A stretch of 64,000 nucleotides of DNA from positions 2,480,001 to 2,544,000 of the forward strand of contig NZ_CP036259.1 of assembly GCF_007641255.1 (NCBI RefSeq). Reading direction: 5' to 3'. The position numbers were made by a program, and so were the translations under genes. The notes under the pieces are model-generated. The model searched no databases, was not told the origin of the DNA, and saw nothing but the letters and a program-made list of their open reading frames with translations. Below, in pieces: positions 27,427 to 35,870 of the stretch (within the stretch, counting starts at the first letter, position 1; each line of letters opens with the position of its first letter). The stretch is from Sporomusa termitida. Its GTDB lineage: Bacteria > Bacillota > Negativicutes > Sporomusales > Sporomusaceae.

Positions 27427-30400
27427 TTAACAGGTAACCGCCCCTTTGCCCAGAAGCCCTTCAATAGCCGCGAAAGCGGCCGGGGTCGGTTCAATCCAAA
27501 AATCCCGTTCAGTTTTGATAATGCGTTTGCTGTCAACCAGATGCAGATAGACAGCCGCTGACCCCGTATATTTATTCAGCAGCTTTTTAAGCGCGGCCAG
27601 AGTGGCCGGTGTTTCCTGCTCTTTACGCAGGGTGATTCTGACCTCAGCCCCGGCGCTGCTCAGCGGGCTTATATCATCAGCCATGATTTTGACGCCTTCT
27701 TCATGGATATTAAGGCGGCCGGAAACTACCACAGGCAAGTCCGGCGCCAGCAGGCGGCCGGTTTTTTCAAAAATCCGGGGAAATACGATAATCTCCGCCT
27801 GACCGGTAAAATCCTCAAGATTAATAAAACACATCATACTGCCATTTTTGGTATTAATGCGCTTGGCACTGGCGATCAGCCCCCCGACCCGGATGGGCTG
27901 GCCATCGGCGTACTGACCTTCGGCTAAACTGCCAAGTCCGGGCAGGGAAGCAAGCCTGGTACGGTATTTATCCAAAGGGTGACCGGTTACAAAAAAGCCG
28001 GTTATTTCTTTTTCCAGCGCCAGCAATTCTTCCTGCGGCAATTCCGGTAAATCAGGCAAACTTACATCATTGACACAGTCCAGAGTGTCCTCGCCAAATA
28101 AGCCCAGCTGGCCGCTGGCCGCATCTTTTTGCCGGCAGCCGGCCACCTCCACCGCCTGCTCCAGAACTGCCAGTAGTTGTGACCGCCGGGCCTTCAGTGA
28201 ATCAAAGGCCCCGGCTTTGATTAAACTCTCGATCACCCGTTTATTTACCACCCGCATATCGACACGGGCACAAAAATCAACAAGGGAGGTAAACCTGCCG
28301 CCCTGCCGCCGGGCGGCAATAATGCTCTCCAGGGCATTGCCGCCGGCATTCTTTACCCCGGCCAAACCGAACCGGATGGCCGGGCCGTCAACAGAAAAGG
28401 CCCGGCCGCTGGCATTAATGTCAGGCGGCAACACAGCAATTCCCCGGCGCCGGCATTCCTCAATATAATAGCCGACCTTATCGTTGGTCCCCATTACGCT
28501 GGTCAACAGGGCCGCGTAAAATTCCTGGGGATAATGAGCCTTCAGATAGGCTGTTTGATACGCCACCAGCGCATAGGCGGCACTATGGGATTTATTGAAG
28601 CCATAGTCGGCAAAATGCGTCATAAGCTCAAAAACCTCATGCGCCAGCTTGGCGTCAAACCCCCGCTCCGCCGCTCCCTGCAAAAAAGATTCCCGTTGGG
28701 CAGCCAGCACTTCATGCTTCTTTTTCCCCATTGCCCGGCGCAGGAGATCGGCCTGACCCAGGGAAAAACCGGCCAGCACCGAGGCAATCTGCATAACCTG
28801 CTCCTGATATAAAATAACACCAAAAGTATCTGCTAAAACCGGCTCCAGCACCGGGTGCAGATAAGTAACTGTTTTTTTGCCATGCCGGCCGTCGATAAAA
28901 TCCGACACCATACCGCTGCCCAGCGGCCCGGGCCGGTAGAGGGCAACTAGCGGGATCAGATCGTCAAACCGCTCCGGTTTAAGATCCCTGACCAGATTGG
29001 TCATACCGCCTGACTCCATCTGGAATACACCGGAGGTGTCGCCGGCGGACAGCATCACACAGGTTTTCGTGTCCTCAAGGGGAATCTGCTCAATATCAAG
29101 CTCTTCGCCCCGGTTTTCTTTTATTAAAGCAATGGCATCACCAATAACAGTCAGGGTTCTGAGTCCCAGCAGGTCCATTTTCAGGAGGCCAATCTCCTCT
29201 ACCCGGTCTTTGTCAAACTGGGTAGTGACAAACCCGTCGCTGGATACCTGCAGGGGCGCGAAGTGAGTCAGCGGCTCCCTGGCAATCACCAGACCGGCCG
29301 CATGGGTTGAGGCATGACGCGGCAGACCCTCCAGCGCCATCGCCAGGTCAACAAGCTTCCGTACCGTAGCTTCCGTATCATATAAGCCTTTCAGTTCCTG
29401 ATTGGCAGCTAATGCTTTTTTCAGGGTAATGCCCAGTTCGGCCGGCACCAGTTTGGCAATCCGGTCAACCTCGCCGTATGGCAGGTTTAACGCCCGCCCC
29501 ACATCGCGGATAGCGGCCCGGGCGGCCATAGTACCGAAGGTAATAATCTGAGCTACCCGGTCGCTGCCATACCGTTCCACAACATATTCGATGATTTTGC
29601 TCCGCCGTTCATAGCAAAAATCGATATCAATATCAGGCATCGATACCCGCTCCGGGTTCAGGAACCGTTCAAACAGCAAGCCATATTTAAGCGGGTCAAT
29701 ATTGGTAATCGCCAGCAAATAGGCAACAATACTGCCGGCCGCCGAACCCCGGCCCGGCCCTACCGGAATCGCCTGACTGCGGGAGTAATTGACAAAATCC
29801 CAGACGATCAGAAAATAGCTGGCATAGCCCATCTTTTTTATAACGCCAAGCTCATAATCAAGCCGGGCATGTATTGCCGGCGTTGGCTCAGGATAGCGCT
29901 TGCTGACAGCCTCCCGGCATAATTGTGTCAGGTATTCCTCGTCACTTATTCCGGCCGGCGTGGGGAAATCAGGCAGATAAAGCTTGTCAAAATCAAAGGC
30001 AACCTCGCAGCGCTCGGCAATTTTACAGGTATTAGCCAGCGCTTCCGGGTAGGCGGCAAACAACTCCGCCATTTCCGCCGGGCTTTTCAGATAAAACTCA
30101 TCACTGGGAAATTTCATCCGCACCTGATCGTCAACGGTCTTGCCGGTCTGGATGCAAAGCAGGACATCATGGCATTCTGCATCCTCTTTGTTGATATAAT
30201 GGGCGTCATTTGTGGCAACAAGACCAAGTCCCAGCTGCTTCGCCAGCTTAACCAGGTGTTGGTTGGCCTGTTTTTCCTCAGGCATGCCATGATCCTGCAG
30301 CTCGATATAAAAATTCTCGGCCCCGAATATCTCACGGTACTCAACAGCCAGCGCCTCGGCTTTCGCCAGGTCCCCCCGCAGGATAGCAGCCGGTATTTCA

Positions 30401-30855
30401 CCGGCGATACAGGCGCTTAAGCCAATTAAACCGGCACTGTAGCTGCGCAGTATTTCCCGGTCGATACGGGGTTTATAATAAAAACCTTCGCTATAGCCAC
30501 GGGATACCAGCTCAATCAGGTTACGATACCCCTGCTCGTTGGCGGCCAGCAGGATCAGATGATAATAGGCTTCGCCCTCTACGGCGGCCTTATCAAAACG
30601 GGAGCGGGGGGCGATATAGACCTCGCAGCCGATAATTGGCTTAATCCCCTGTTTTTTGGCTTGTTTATAAAAATCAATGGTACCATACATCGTGCCATGA
30701 TCAGTCATCGCCACCGCCGGCATCCCCAGTTCCTTCGCCCGGCGTACCAGGTCGCTAATCCGCCCGGCCCCGTCTAACAGACTATATTCAGTATGATTGT
30801 GGAGATGGACAAACGCTATACGCTCGCCATGTTTTATTCCGGATTCGTTCAACAT
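27427..30855 (-). CDS. dnaE: DNA polymerase III alpha subunit
   Basis: Protein of 1142 aa. PHP domain at the N-terminus (HLHNHTEYSLLDGAG near 17-31), catalytic PDIDIDFCYERR near 405, then fingers, helix-hairpin-helix and an OB fold (GGLIASAKRI near 990). It is the replicative DnaE type, not PolC. Cytosolic replisome subunit. A GGGG Shine-Dalgarno precedes the ATG. It is followed by etfBA after a 200-base gap with hairpins. Confidence 0.97.
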   Translation of the reverse strand: MLNESGIKHGERIAFVHLHNHTEYSLLDGAGRISDLVRRAKELGMPAVAMTDHGTMYGTIDFYKQAKKQGIKPIIGCEVYIAPRSRFDKAAVEGEAYYHLILLAANEQGYRNLIELVSRGYSEGFYYKPRIDREILRSYSAGLIGLSACIAGEIPAAILRGDLAKAEALAVEYREIFGAENFYIELQDHGMPEEKQANQHLVKLAKQLGLGLVATNDAHYINKEDAECHDVLLCIQTGKTVDDQVRMKFPSDEFYLKSPAEMAELFAAYPEALANTCKIAERCEVAFDFDKLYLPDFPTPAGISDEEYLTQLCREAVSKRYPEPTPAIHARLDYELGVIKKMGYASYFLIVWDFVNYSRSQAIPVGPGRGSAAGSIVAYLLAITNIDPLKYGLLFERFLNPERVSMPDIDIDFCYERRSKIIEYVVERYGSDRVAQIITFGTMAARAAIRDVGRALNLPYGEVDRIAKLVPAELGITLKKALAANQELKGLYDTEATVRKLVDLAMALEGLPRHASTHAAGLVIAREPLTHFAPLQVSSDGFVTTQFDKDRVEEIGLLKMDLLGLRTLTVIGDAIALIKENRGEELDIEQIPLEDTKTCVMLSAGDTSGVFQMESGGMTNLVRDLKPERFDDLIPLVALYRPGPLGSGMVSDFIDGRHGKKTVTYLHPVLEPVLADTFGVILYQEQVMQIASVLAGFSLGQADLLRRAMGKKKHEVLAAQRESFLQGAAERGFDAKLAHEVFELMTHFADYGFNKSHSAAYALVAYQTAYLKAHYPQEFYAALLTSVMGTNDKVGYYIEECRRRGIAVLPPDINASGRAFSVDGPAIRFGLAGVKNAGGNALESIIAARRQGGRFTSLVDFCARVDMRVVNKRVIESLIKAGAFDSLKARRSQLLAVLEQAVEVAGCRQKDAASGQLGLFGEDTLDCVNDVSLPDLPELPQEELLALEKEITGFFVTGHPLDKYRTRLASLPGLGSLAEGQYADGQPIRVGGLIASAKRINTKNGSMMCFINLEDFTGQAEIIVFPRIFEKTGRLLAPDLPVVVSGRLNIHEEGVKIMADDISPLSSAGAEVRITLRKEQETPATLAALKKLLNKYTGSAAVYLHLVDSKRIIKTERDFWIEPTPAAFAAIEGLLGKGAVTC

Positions 30856-30902
30856 TTTTTACCCCTCATATATAAAAGCATCGAACTATCTATCACTGCT
30901 TT

Positions 30903-31130
30903 TTAGTGACAACCAGAGCAGCAGCCACCACAGCCGCCTGAATGCTTGGCCATATCGCACCCAGTTGTTGACCGCTTAGCCATCTGGGATGGTGCTGTTA
31001 CTGAAAGCACTTTGGTCAAAGTGTCTTCACTACAGGCAGGACAAGGTATACCAGCGTTATCTGCACCACTTTTCTGCAACAATTCCACTGACTTACCACA
31101 TTTCTTACAAGAATATTCATATATTGGCAT
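30903..31130 (-). CDS. FmdB-type zinc-ribbon protein
   Basis: Protein of 75 aa from the ATG at 31130 (GGGGGAG upstream). MPIYEYSCKKCGK is the FmdB/putative regulatory zinc-ribbon signature. A second CPAC pair completes the ribbon, and the C-terminus is a Cys/Gly tail (GGCGGCCSGCH) that may bind more metal. The regulatory role in the family is only presumed. It lies upstream of dnaE on the same strand. Confidence 0.82.
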   Translation of the reverse strand: MPIYEYSCKKCGKSVELLQKSGADNAGIPCPACSEDTLTKVLSVTAPSQMAKRSTTGCDMAKHSGGCGGCCSGCH

Positions 31131-31270
31131 TCTGATACTCCCCCGCAATTGTAATAGCTATTCCAACATGATGGATTACTCTTTATTTTCTATAAGGTTT
31201 TTGATTTTCCTATCAAGCCATACGAAATTTACTTGGTTATTCTGTATTGTATATAGCCACTGGGACATTT

Positions 31271-31355
31271 GGAGACGTCTGTTGTGCGAAAACAAAATTC
31301 TAAAATTTATTTCCACCATGTTATTGTTAAAATATTTTCGCACAGCTGACGTCCC
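31271..31355. repeat. inverted pair of a GACGTC/TTTTCGCACA repeat
   Basis: 31271-31292 and 31335-31355 are imperfect inverted copies (GGAGACGTC..TGTGCGAAAA against TTTTCGCACA..GACGTCCC), with GGGAC/GTCCC outer ends. A third, direct copy lies at 32480-32501. They look like REP or insertion-element termini. The AT-rich sequence between them shows no convincing gene. Confidence 0.6.
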
Positions 31356-31415
31356 TAATTGTCCCCTTCGTCTTGTCCATCTCCTCAGAAACTCCCCGCC
31401 GGTAGTCATCTGTAC

Positions 31416-31443
31416 TTGCATTTTACTGCAAACAGGCTATAAT
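31416..31443 (+). promoter_or_regulatory. sigma-A promoter upstream of a structured leader
   Basis: TTGCAT, 16 bases, TATAAT. It would start a transcript near 31450 that runs through the hairpin-rich stretch towards the gene at 31896. Confidence 0.7.
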
Positions 31444-31449
31444 TAGAAA

Positions 31450-31833
31450 TAAGGTGGGAATTAAAAGGTCGCCGTGACCTGAAAGTGTTAGCGCACTTCC
31501 AGGCCCGTGCAAGGTGAGCACATCACCTACACGTAACAGCCAAGCTGTCCACGACGACATTTCTATTATACACCGCTCTTCGGTCGCGGCACAAGCGGGG
31601 GAGCGCGGGGGTAATAGCCGTTGCCGCAGACGCTCCTGGTTGTGAGTGCGACAGGACGCAGCAAATGATTTTGACTAGCCTCAGCAGCTGAGCAGCAGGC
31701 AGACCGGAACCTACGGGTTTGTGGCCGCCTGGTTGTTTTGGCCGGTTATGCCGGCTTATTAGCGTTGAGTATGTAACAGATATCACAACAGAACGCATGT
31801 GTAGGTTTAAAACCTTTGCATGCGTTCTTTTAA
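31450..31833 (+). ncRNA. structured non-coding stretch (unclassified leader or sRNA)
   Basis: About 380 bases with no supported ORF, between a good promoter and an intrinsic terminator. Visible hairpins: AGGTC/GACCT (31466-31480), CCTG-AAGTG/CACTT-CAGG (31478-31503), CGTG-AGGTGA/TCACCT-CACG (31506-31532), CTCAGC/GCTGAG, and GCCGG/CCGGC. The first two share bases and are mutually exclusive, like a terminator/antiterminator pair on the minus strand. There a TATAAT (31565-31570) and a final AGGTC/GACCT-TTTT hairpin could define a ~95-nt sRNA instead. No known class recognised. Confidence 0.45.
31791..31833 (+). terminator. intrinsic terminator or attenuator before the 31896 gene
   Basis: GAACGCATG and CATGCGTTC pair, enclosing a smaller AGGTTT/AAACCT hairpin, followed by TTTTAATTT. 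It lies 63 bases upstream of the next start codon. Confidence 0.75.
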
Positions 31834-31895
31834 TTTCCCCCTGTAAAAAAGCTGACGGCCATACCGGCCGCAGTATAAATATAGGGGGTATATAT

Positions 31896-32327
31896 ATGTC
31901 TGACAAAATAATGGCATCCGGCGCAGTTTCTTGTCCGGGGCTGGTGTCCGGCCTGCCGGTAGAGCGGGACTGGGCGCCGCAGCAGCCCGGGGCAGAGCAG
32001 GATGACCGGCTGATGCTGCAAAGCATCTTAACCGAGGCCTTTAATCAGTATATCTTTGTCCGGGTGGACAATATCCTCAAACTGGCCGGCACCAACGATG
32101 CCGAATACAGTAAGACGGTCAGTAAAGTCGGCGCGACCCTCGACCGGCTGCTGGCCCTGGCCGGGGAACTGGAGGGCCAGTATCCGGAATTGCTGGAGCT
32201 GGTCATGGATTTCGAGTCCTTCACCGCCCTGGAGTCCGGCCACTCGGCGGAAATCGCCTACAAGCAGGGCTTGCGGGACTGCAGCCATATCCATCAGGAG
32301 TTTATGACCTTCTCGCAGCAGCGCTAG
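31896..32327 (+). CDS. small helical protein of unknown function
   Basis: Protein of 143 aa from the ATG at 31896 with AGGGGG before it. Residues 40-143 look like a helical bundle ending in AEIAYKQGLRDCSHIHQEFM. That ending resembles small DUF6809-like proteins of Firmicute mobile or regulatory regions; the resemblance is weak. The upstream terminator and structured leader suggest attenuated expression. A perfect 18-bp palindrome follows. Confidence 0.6.
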   Translation: MSDKIMASGAVSCPGLVSGLPVERDWAPQQPGAEQDDRLMLQSILTEAFNQYIFVRVDNILKLAGTNDAEYSKTVSKVGATLDRLLALAGELEGQYPELLELVMDFESFTALESGHSAEIAYKQGLRDCSHIHQEFMTFSQQR

Positions 32328-32365
32328 GCTGGAAGTGCAGTGCTTAATTCCTGCGATTAAGCGTC

Positions 32366-32407
32366 TAATGAATGATAGCGGGCAAAATAGCCCGCTATCA
32401 TTCATTA
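32366..32407. terminator. 18-bp perfect palindrome, likely terminator
   Basis: An 18-bp stem around an AAAATA loop (core AGCGGGC/GCCCGCT). It lies 39 bases after the stop of the helical protein gene. The run of T is interrupted (TTCATTAATT), so termination is probable rather than certain. Confidence 0.65.
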
Positions 32408-32479
32408 ATTACTGCATACTAAGGATAGAACGGCGACTGCCGCCAGCAGTCGGCTATTCGTATCTCAACCAACATAGAG

Positions 32480-32501
32480 TTTTCGCACAACCTGACGTCC
32501 C
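32480..32501 (+). repeat. third copy of the TTTTCGCACA-GACGTCCC repeat
   Basis: Matches the sequence at 31335-31355 in the same orientation at nearly every base. A separate hairpin CGACTGC/GCAGTCG lies just upstream (32434-32452). Confidence 0.6.
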
Positions 32502-32564
32502 CATTTGTTTGTCCATTGTTTGATATTGGCATTTATTCCCCCAACAACATCTCCGTATTGGGCG

Positions 32565-33146
32565 TTATAGTATTAAATATTTAACATCTAATGCAAATTT
32601 TTTAGCCTTATCAATAACTTCTTCAGTTTCGAAATCAGTAATTCCGTTAATATCTCTAACAGCTAACATTCCCAGATAATGAAGATGTGAATGTTCAACA
32701 AGGCGCTTTACTCCTGCTTCAAATAAATCCGCACCATTTTTAATTTCATAACCACAAGTAGCTATAATGGCGCACTTTTTACCTTCCCATAGGCTATAAT
32801 GCCTCTTGGTATTTCCATAATATTTATTCATACTGAAAAGTCTGTCCATAACGATCTTCATTGGCGCAGTGCAAAACCAAGAGTATATTGGAGTGGCAAA
32901 AACTATACAGTCAGCTTCCAGAATTGCTTTGTAAATCTGTTCCATTTCATCGTCAATAGGACAACCGGGTCGGCCTTCAATGCCTTGACAAGCAAAGCAA
33001 CTCCTGCATGGTTCCATATGCTTGTCACAAAGCCATATATATTGAACATCTATTCCCTCAAATTTTAGTTGCTCTATAAACGGCCGTAACAGCGCTTCCG
33101 TATTCCCGTTCTTTCTCATACTGCCCATCAGAATACATATACTCAT
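32565..33146 (-). CDS. NADPH-dependent FMN reductase / iron-sulfur flavoprotein
   Basis: Protein of 193 aa from the ATG at 33146 (MSICILMGSMRKNGNTE). An in-frame ATG at 33185 is possible. Flavodoxin-like FMN fold with GSMRKNGNT phosphate loop, and the Cys cluster C-x2-C-x2-C-x8-C (CRSCFACQG near 48). That cluster is close to the compact 4Fe-4S motif of iron-sulfur flavoproteins. ATPIYSWF near 83 is the usual second flavin motif. It probably transfers electrons in the cytosol. The gene is clearly AT-rich relative to the neighbours, and a group II intron lies upstream. Confidence 0.8.
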   Translation of the reverse strand: MSICILMGSMRKNGNTEALLRPFIEQLKFEGIDVQYIWLCDKHMEPCRSCFACQGIEGRPGCPIDDEMEQIYKAILEADCIVFATPIYSWFCTAPMKIVMDRLFSMNKYYGNTKRHYSLWEGKKCAIIATCGYEIKNGADLFEAGVKRLVEHSHLHYLGMLAVRDINGITDFETEEVIDKAKKFALDVKYLIL

Positions 33147-33287
33147 GACGTGATAACCTAATTCCCTCCCCTGCTCTATTTTCATGTCCTGCAGTAACTA
33201 TAGCATCAGCAATAAAGAATTTGAGATTTTGCTCAAGATTATTGTCAGCAATAGCAGTTCGTCCGGATCCATCAGGTCGGACATTCG

Positions 33288-33922
33288 GTCGAGTAGAGGC
33301 CTATCTCGCGACGGCCCCCCTCACAGAACCGGACTTGCCCTATTAAGGCATCCGGCTCTTCATAGCAGCATTTACTTACGCTTAGCCATAGCTATTGTTT
33401 GGCCAACTCAGCTATCCTTGTCAGTTTTGTTTCCAATGGTTTCTCTGCCTCTAGTGCAGCCATTGTTTCTCTTTCCAAGGGCTCTACTATATTACGTCCT
33501 TCCCTCCGCAGGCATTACCCTGCTTCCTTGGTACTACTACGTAATCCGACTCCCTGCCACTTATTTGGCTTCCTTGTCTTCAACTTGTCGGCCATACTCC
33601 TATCGGAGAGCGGCAGGGTCTCCCAAGTTCACACGGAGTAACAGTGTGTAGCATGCCAAGACCTTCGATCCCGGGGCGCCGGGCTTAGCTCGCCTTTATC
33701 GCTAAACTCGGTATTGTCTTCTGCTCGTCCCATGCATCGACCTTTCCCATTAGGGATTTCGGGATTCTACATCTTCAGCTTGCGCTTTCGCCCTACTACC
33801 TTTCCTGCCTACGCTTAGACCTGGCGTTACCGCTTCAGTCCCAAGGCTGGATACTGGGTGACTGGCTAGGCCTTCCCAGGCGGGATTCCCACCCGCTATA
33901 CTCCGTGTGCTTCTTGGCGCAC
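33288..33922 (-). mobile_element. group II intron with deleted reverse transcriptase
   Basis: Minus-strand element of about 635 bases. The 5' end reads GTGCGCC, the conserved intron start. Domain I-like sequence follows, and near the 3' end is a domain V hairpin (GAGCCGGATGCC ... GTCCGGTTCTGTGAGGGG) and a domain VI stem ending CTACTCGAC. Between them the intron-encoded protein is reduced to its first 23 codons. It lies between the NifX-like gene and the flavoprotein gene, so splicing in trans is conceivable but self-mobility is not. The 3' boundary is uncertain by a base or two. Confidence 0.85.
33392..33463 (-). pseudogene. ltrA: remnant of the intron-encoded reverse transcriptase
   Basis: Starts at ATG 33463 with GGAAAG upstream and encodes MAALEAEKPLETKLTRIAEL plus three residues, then TAG. 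This is the usual N-terminus of ltrA-type proteins; the reverse transcriptase, maturase and any endonuclease domains (about 400 residues) are missing. Downstream sequence passes directly into domain V. Confidence 0.8.
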
Positions 33923-33958
33923 GGGACGTTCCTTTTCTGTCTACATTCGGCAACGATT

Positions 33959-34288
33959 TTATTTATTCAAAGAAATTATCTGCTGCAAAGCATCCTCAAT
34001 AAAGGTGGGGATTACGTAAGGTTTAATGCCTTTCGATATTAATTGCTTCTCCATAGCAGGCCCTATTTGGCTGACTAGTACGAACCGGCAGTCAGATATA
34101 CGCTCGATTGCTTCAGACATTGCATAATCGTGGCGTTCATCATAGCTCTTTGAAGGCGCATTCTTTCTGGTTTCGATATATTTATACTTGTTCTCATTCA
34201 CTTCAACAATATGAAATTCTTTTGCTCTGCCAAAATGTTCATTAACAAATTTTCCGTCTAAACTCGCTATTGCAATTTTGTATGACAT
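33959..34288 (-). CDS. NifX/NifB-type dinitrogenase cofactor-binding domain protein
   Basis: Protein of 109 aa starting SYKIAIASLDGKFVNEHFGRAKEFHIVEV, the signature of the NifX/NafY fold. Conserved tail VLVSQIGPAMEKQLISKGIKPYVI. Members carry or bind FeMo-co precursors, but many stand-alone copies have other or unknown metal-related roles. The gene is intact, AT-rich, with GGGAGG before the ATG. It is near the nitrogenase-like pseudogene at 36 kb, so it may be a survivor of a former nif-like cluster. Confidence 0.85.
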   Translation of the reverse strand: MSYKIAIASLDGKFVNEHFGRAKEFHIVEVNENKYKYIETRKNAPSKSYDERHDYAMSEAIERISDCRFVLVSQIGPAMEKQLISKGIKPYVIPTFIEDALQQIISLNK

Positions 34289-34362
34289 TTACAGCCTCCC
34301 GTAAATCCTTTTATTCTATTTATTTTCATTTATCGCAATTGTTTGTATCCATTTTCGACTAT

Positions 34363-35151
34363 TTATATATAAATGCCACACTCTCGCTTGCTGTCACGTT
34401 GTTCATACCGCACCCCCGGTTCTACAAATACCATATGTGGTTCTACTTCCACTGCCTTTGCACAAGCTTCAAGCCAGCCTTGAAAGGTGATAGAACGTTC
34501 TCCTGAAATGTTGTAAATTTGACCAAAGCTTTTTTCTTGCAACATAGATTGCATAACCGCATTTACCAAATCATCAATATGTCCAAACTGTACAATTGTC
34601 TGGCCTTTCCTGGGAACGATAATTGGCTTATTTTGCAATAACCACCGGAATACATAAGTTTCTCTATCGTGGCTATTACCTGGACCGTATAGGTAAAAAG
34701 GACGGAATATAGTAATCGGAAATAATTTTTCTTGAAAACTTCTGCGCAATTCTAGCTCACAAAGATACTTGCCTGTACCATAAGTCCCCCATATTGAATT
34801 AGAACCTGTTTCACTTTCCTCGTTTAGCGGATACTCCTCGGTATGCCTATAAACAGTTGCACTACTAATATGGATAAAATGACCGATTCTTCCCGCTAAA
34901 CAGTCTATTGCTATCTTTGTTTGTGCAGGATTATAAGCCGAAATATCAAATACAACATCAAACTTTAATCCTTCGAGTACGCTCATAACCTCACGATGAT
35001 TATTTCGATCAGCCAATAATTGAATACAGTCTGGGGGAGTAGAATTATTTCCCCGGTTAAGAATATAAACTTGATTTCCAGCTTGTACCAATCTTGTTGC
35101 AACTGCTCGCCCAACAAATTTGCTGCCACCAAAGACTAAACACGTCTTCAT
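34363..35151 (-). CDS. NAD-dependent epimerase/dehydratase, probably C-terminally short
   Basis: Protein of 262 aa from MKTCLVFGGSKFVGR (ATG 35151; ATGs at 35163 and 35187 are alternatives). Rossmann-fold extended SDR with the glycine-rich GGSKFVG. Catalytic Ser/Tyr/Lys are plausible in HISSATVY and YGTGKYLCE. Relatives are usually about 300 residues or more; this chain stops at RDSKRECGIYI without the last strand and helix, so a 3' truncation or frameshift is likely. No continuation is visible in the other frames downstream. AT-rich. Confidence 0.7.
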   Translation of the reverse strand: MKTCLVFGGSKFVGRAVATRLVQAGNQVYILNRGNNSTPPDCIQLLADRNNHREVMSVLEGLKFDVVFDISAYNPAQTKIAIDCLAGRIGHFIHISSATVYRHTEEYPLNEESETGSNSIWGTYGTGKYLCELELRRSFQEKLFPITIFRPFYLYGPGNSHDRETYVFRWLLQNKPIIVPRKGQTIVQFGHIDDLVNAVMQSMLQEKSFGQIYNISGERSITFQGWLEACAKAVEVEPHMVFVEPGVRYEQRDSKRECGIYI

Positions 35152-35218
35152 TGCTATAACCATTCCTTCCGCCTTGCCAAGGCACAAAACATAATGAAAT
35201 ATGAAATGTGGCGAAATG

Positions 35219-35848
35219 TTAGCATGGCTTTCTTACAGCAAGCTCCCAAAGTATTTTGTTATCGTTATACCTGTTCATTGCATATTCGCTGCATTGTTCG
35301 ACTGCCCATTCCGCAAAAAGTCTGTCAAGCTGCTCTTTATCAAAAAAACGTTTAAAATTCCCGTCAAGGCAATAAAAATTTTCTTCAATAACAGTCCCCT
35401 GGCCAGCACCGTGCTTAGTGTCCTTCACCGAGTTCACCCGCACCAGCAAAAACCCGTCTTTTATCAGCACCCGTTTGATATCGTCAACGATCTCCCTCGT
35501 CTTACGCCAGGGAAAATAATGCAGAGAGAGATCGGCAATCACCACCTTCGCACTGCCGTCGGCAAACGGCAGCCCCTCAGTCATATCAAACCGCTTTGTC
35601 ACCGGCCTCTCTATAAAAAACTTCAGCCTTTTCAGAGCTTCACCGGAAAAATCACAGGAAATCACCGCATGGCCTCTTTCGCTTAAATATAACGTATCAT
35701 TGCCACACCCGCACCCCAGGTCAAGAATAGGGAAGTCCGGTGTATTTTGTAAAATGTCGGTGTACTTTTCCAGCCACAAATCGTAGCTAGGTTTCGCAAT
35801 TCCTATGGCAGCATACAATTCATCCCAAAATTCATTCGGCTGTTTCAT
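35219..35848 (-). CDS. class I SAM-dependent methyltransferase
   Basis: Protein of 209 aa from the ATG at 35848. Motif I ILDLGCGCGNDTLYLSERG near residue 42, acidic residue in ISCDFSG, motif II VIADLSLHYFPW near 100. It resembles small-molecule (TehB/UbiE-like) methyltransferases; the substrate is not evident. It starts 22 bases after the nitrogenase-like pseudogene end, on the same strand. Confidence 0.82.
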   Translation of the reverse strand: MKQPNEFWDELYAAIGIAKPSYDLWLEKYTDILQNTPDFPILDLGCGCGNDTLYLSERGHAVISCDFSGEALKRLKFFIERPVTKRFDMTEGLPFADGSAKVVIADLSLHYFPWRKTREIVDDIKRVLIKDGFLLVRVNSVKDTKHGAGQGTVIEENFYCLDGNFKRFFDKEQLDRLFAEWAVEQCSEYAMNRYNDNKILWELAVRKPC

Positions 35849-35870
35849 GCTTCCGCCCTTTTTACTTTGA

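Noticed and set aside
31176-31421. Open frame of 81 codons on the minus strand
   Set aside because: It spans the inverted repeat copies, has no good Shine-Dalgarno and resembles nothing; treated as repeat sequence.
31523-32026. Open frame of 167 codons on the minus strand
   Set aside because: It runs antisense through the structured stretch and the start of the small gene, with no Shine-Dalgarno and an odd composition.
33750-33953. Open frame of 67 codons on the minus strand
   Set aside because: It lies in the 5' ribozyme part of the group II intron; the sequence is explained by RNA structure.
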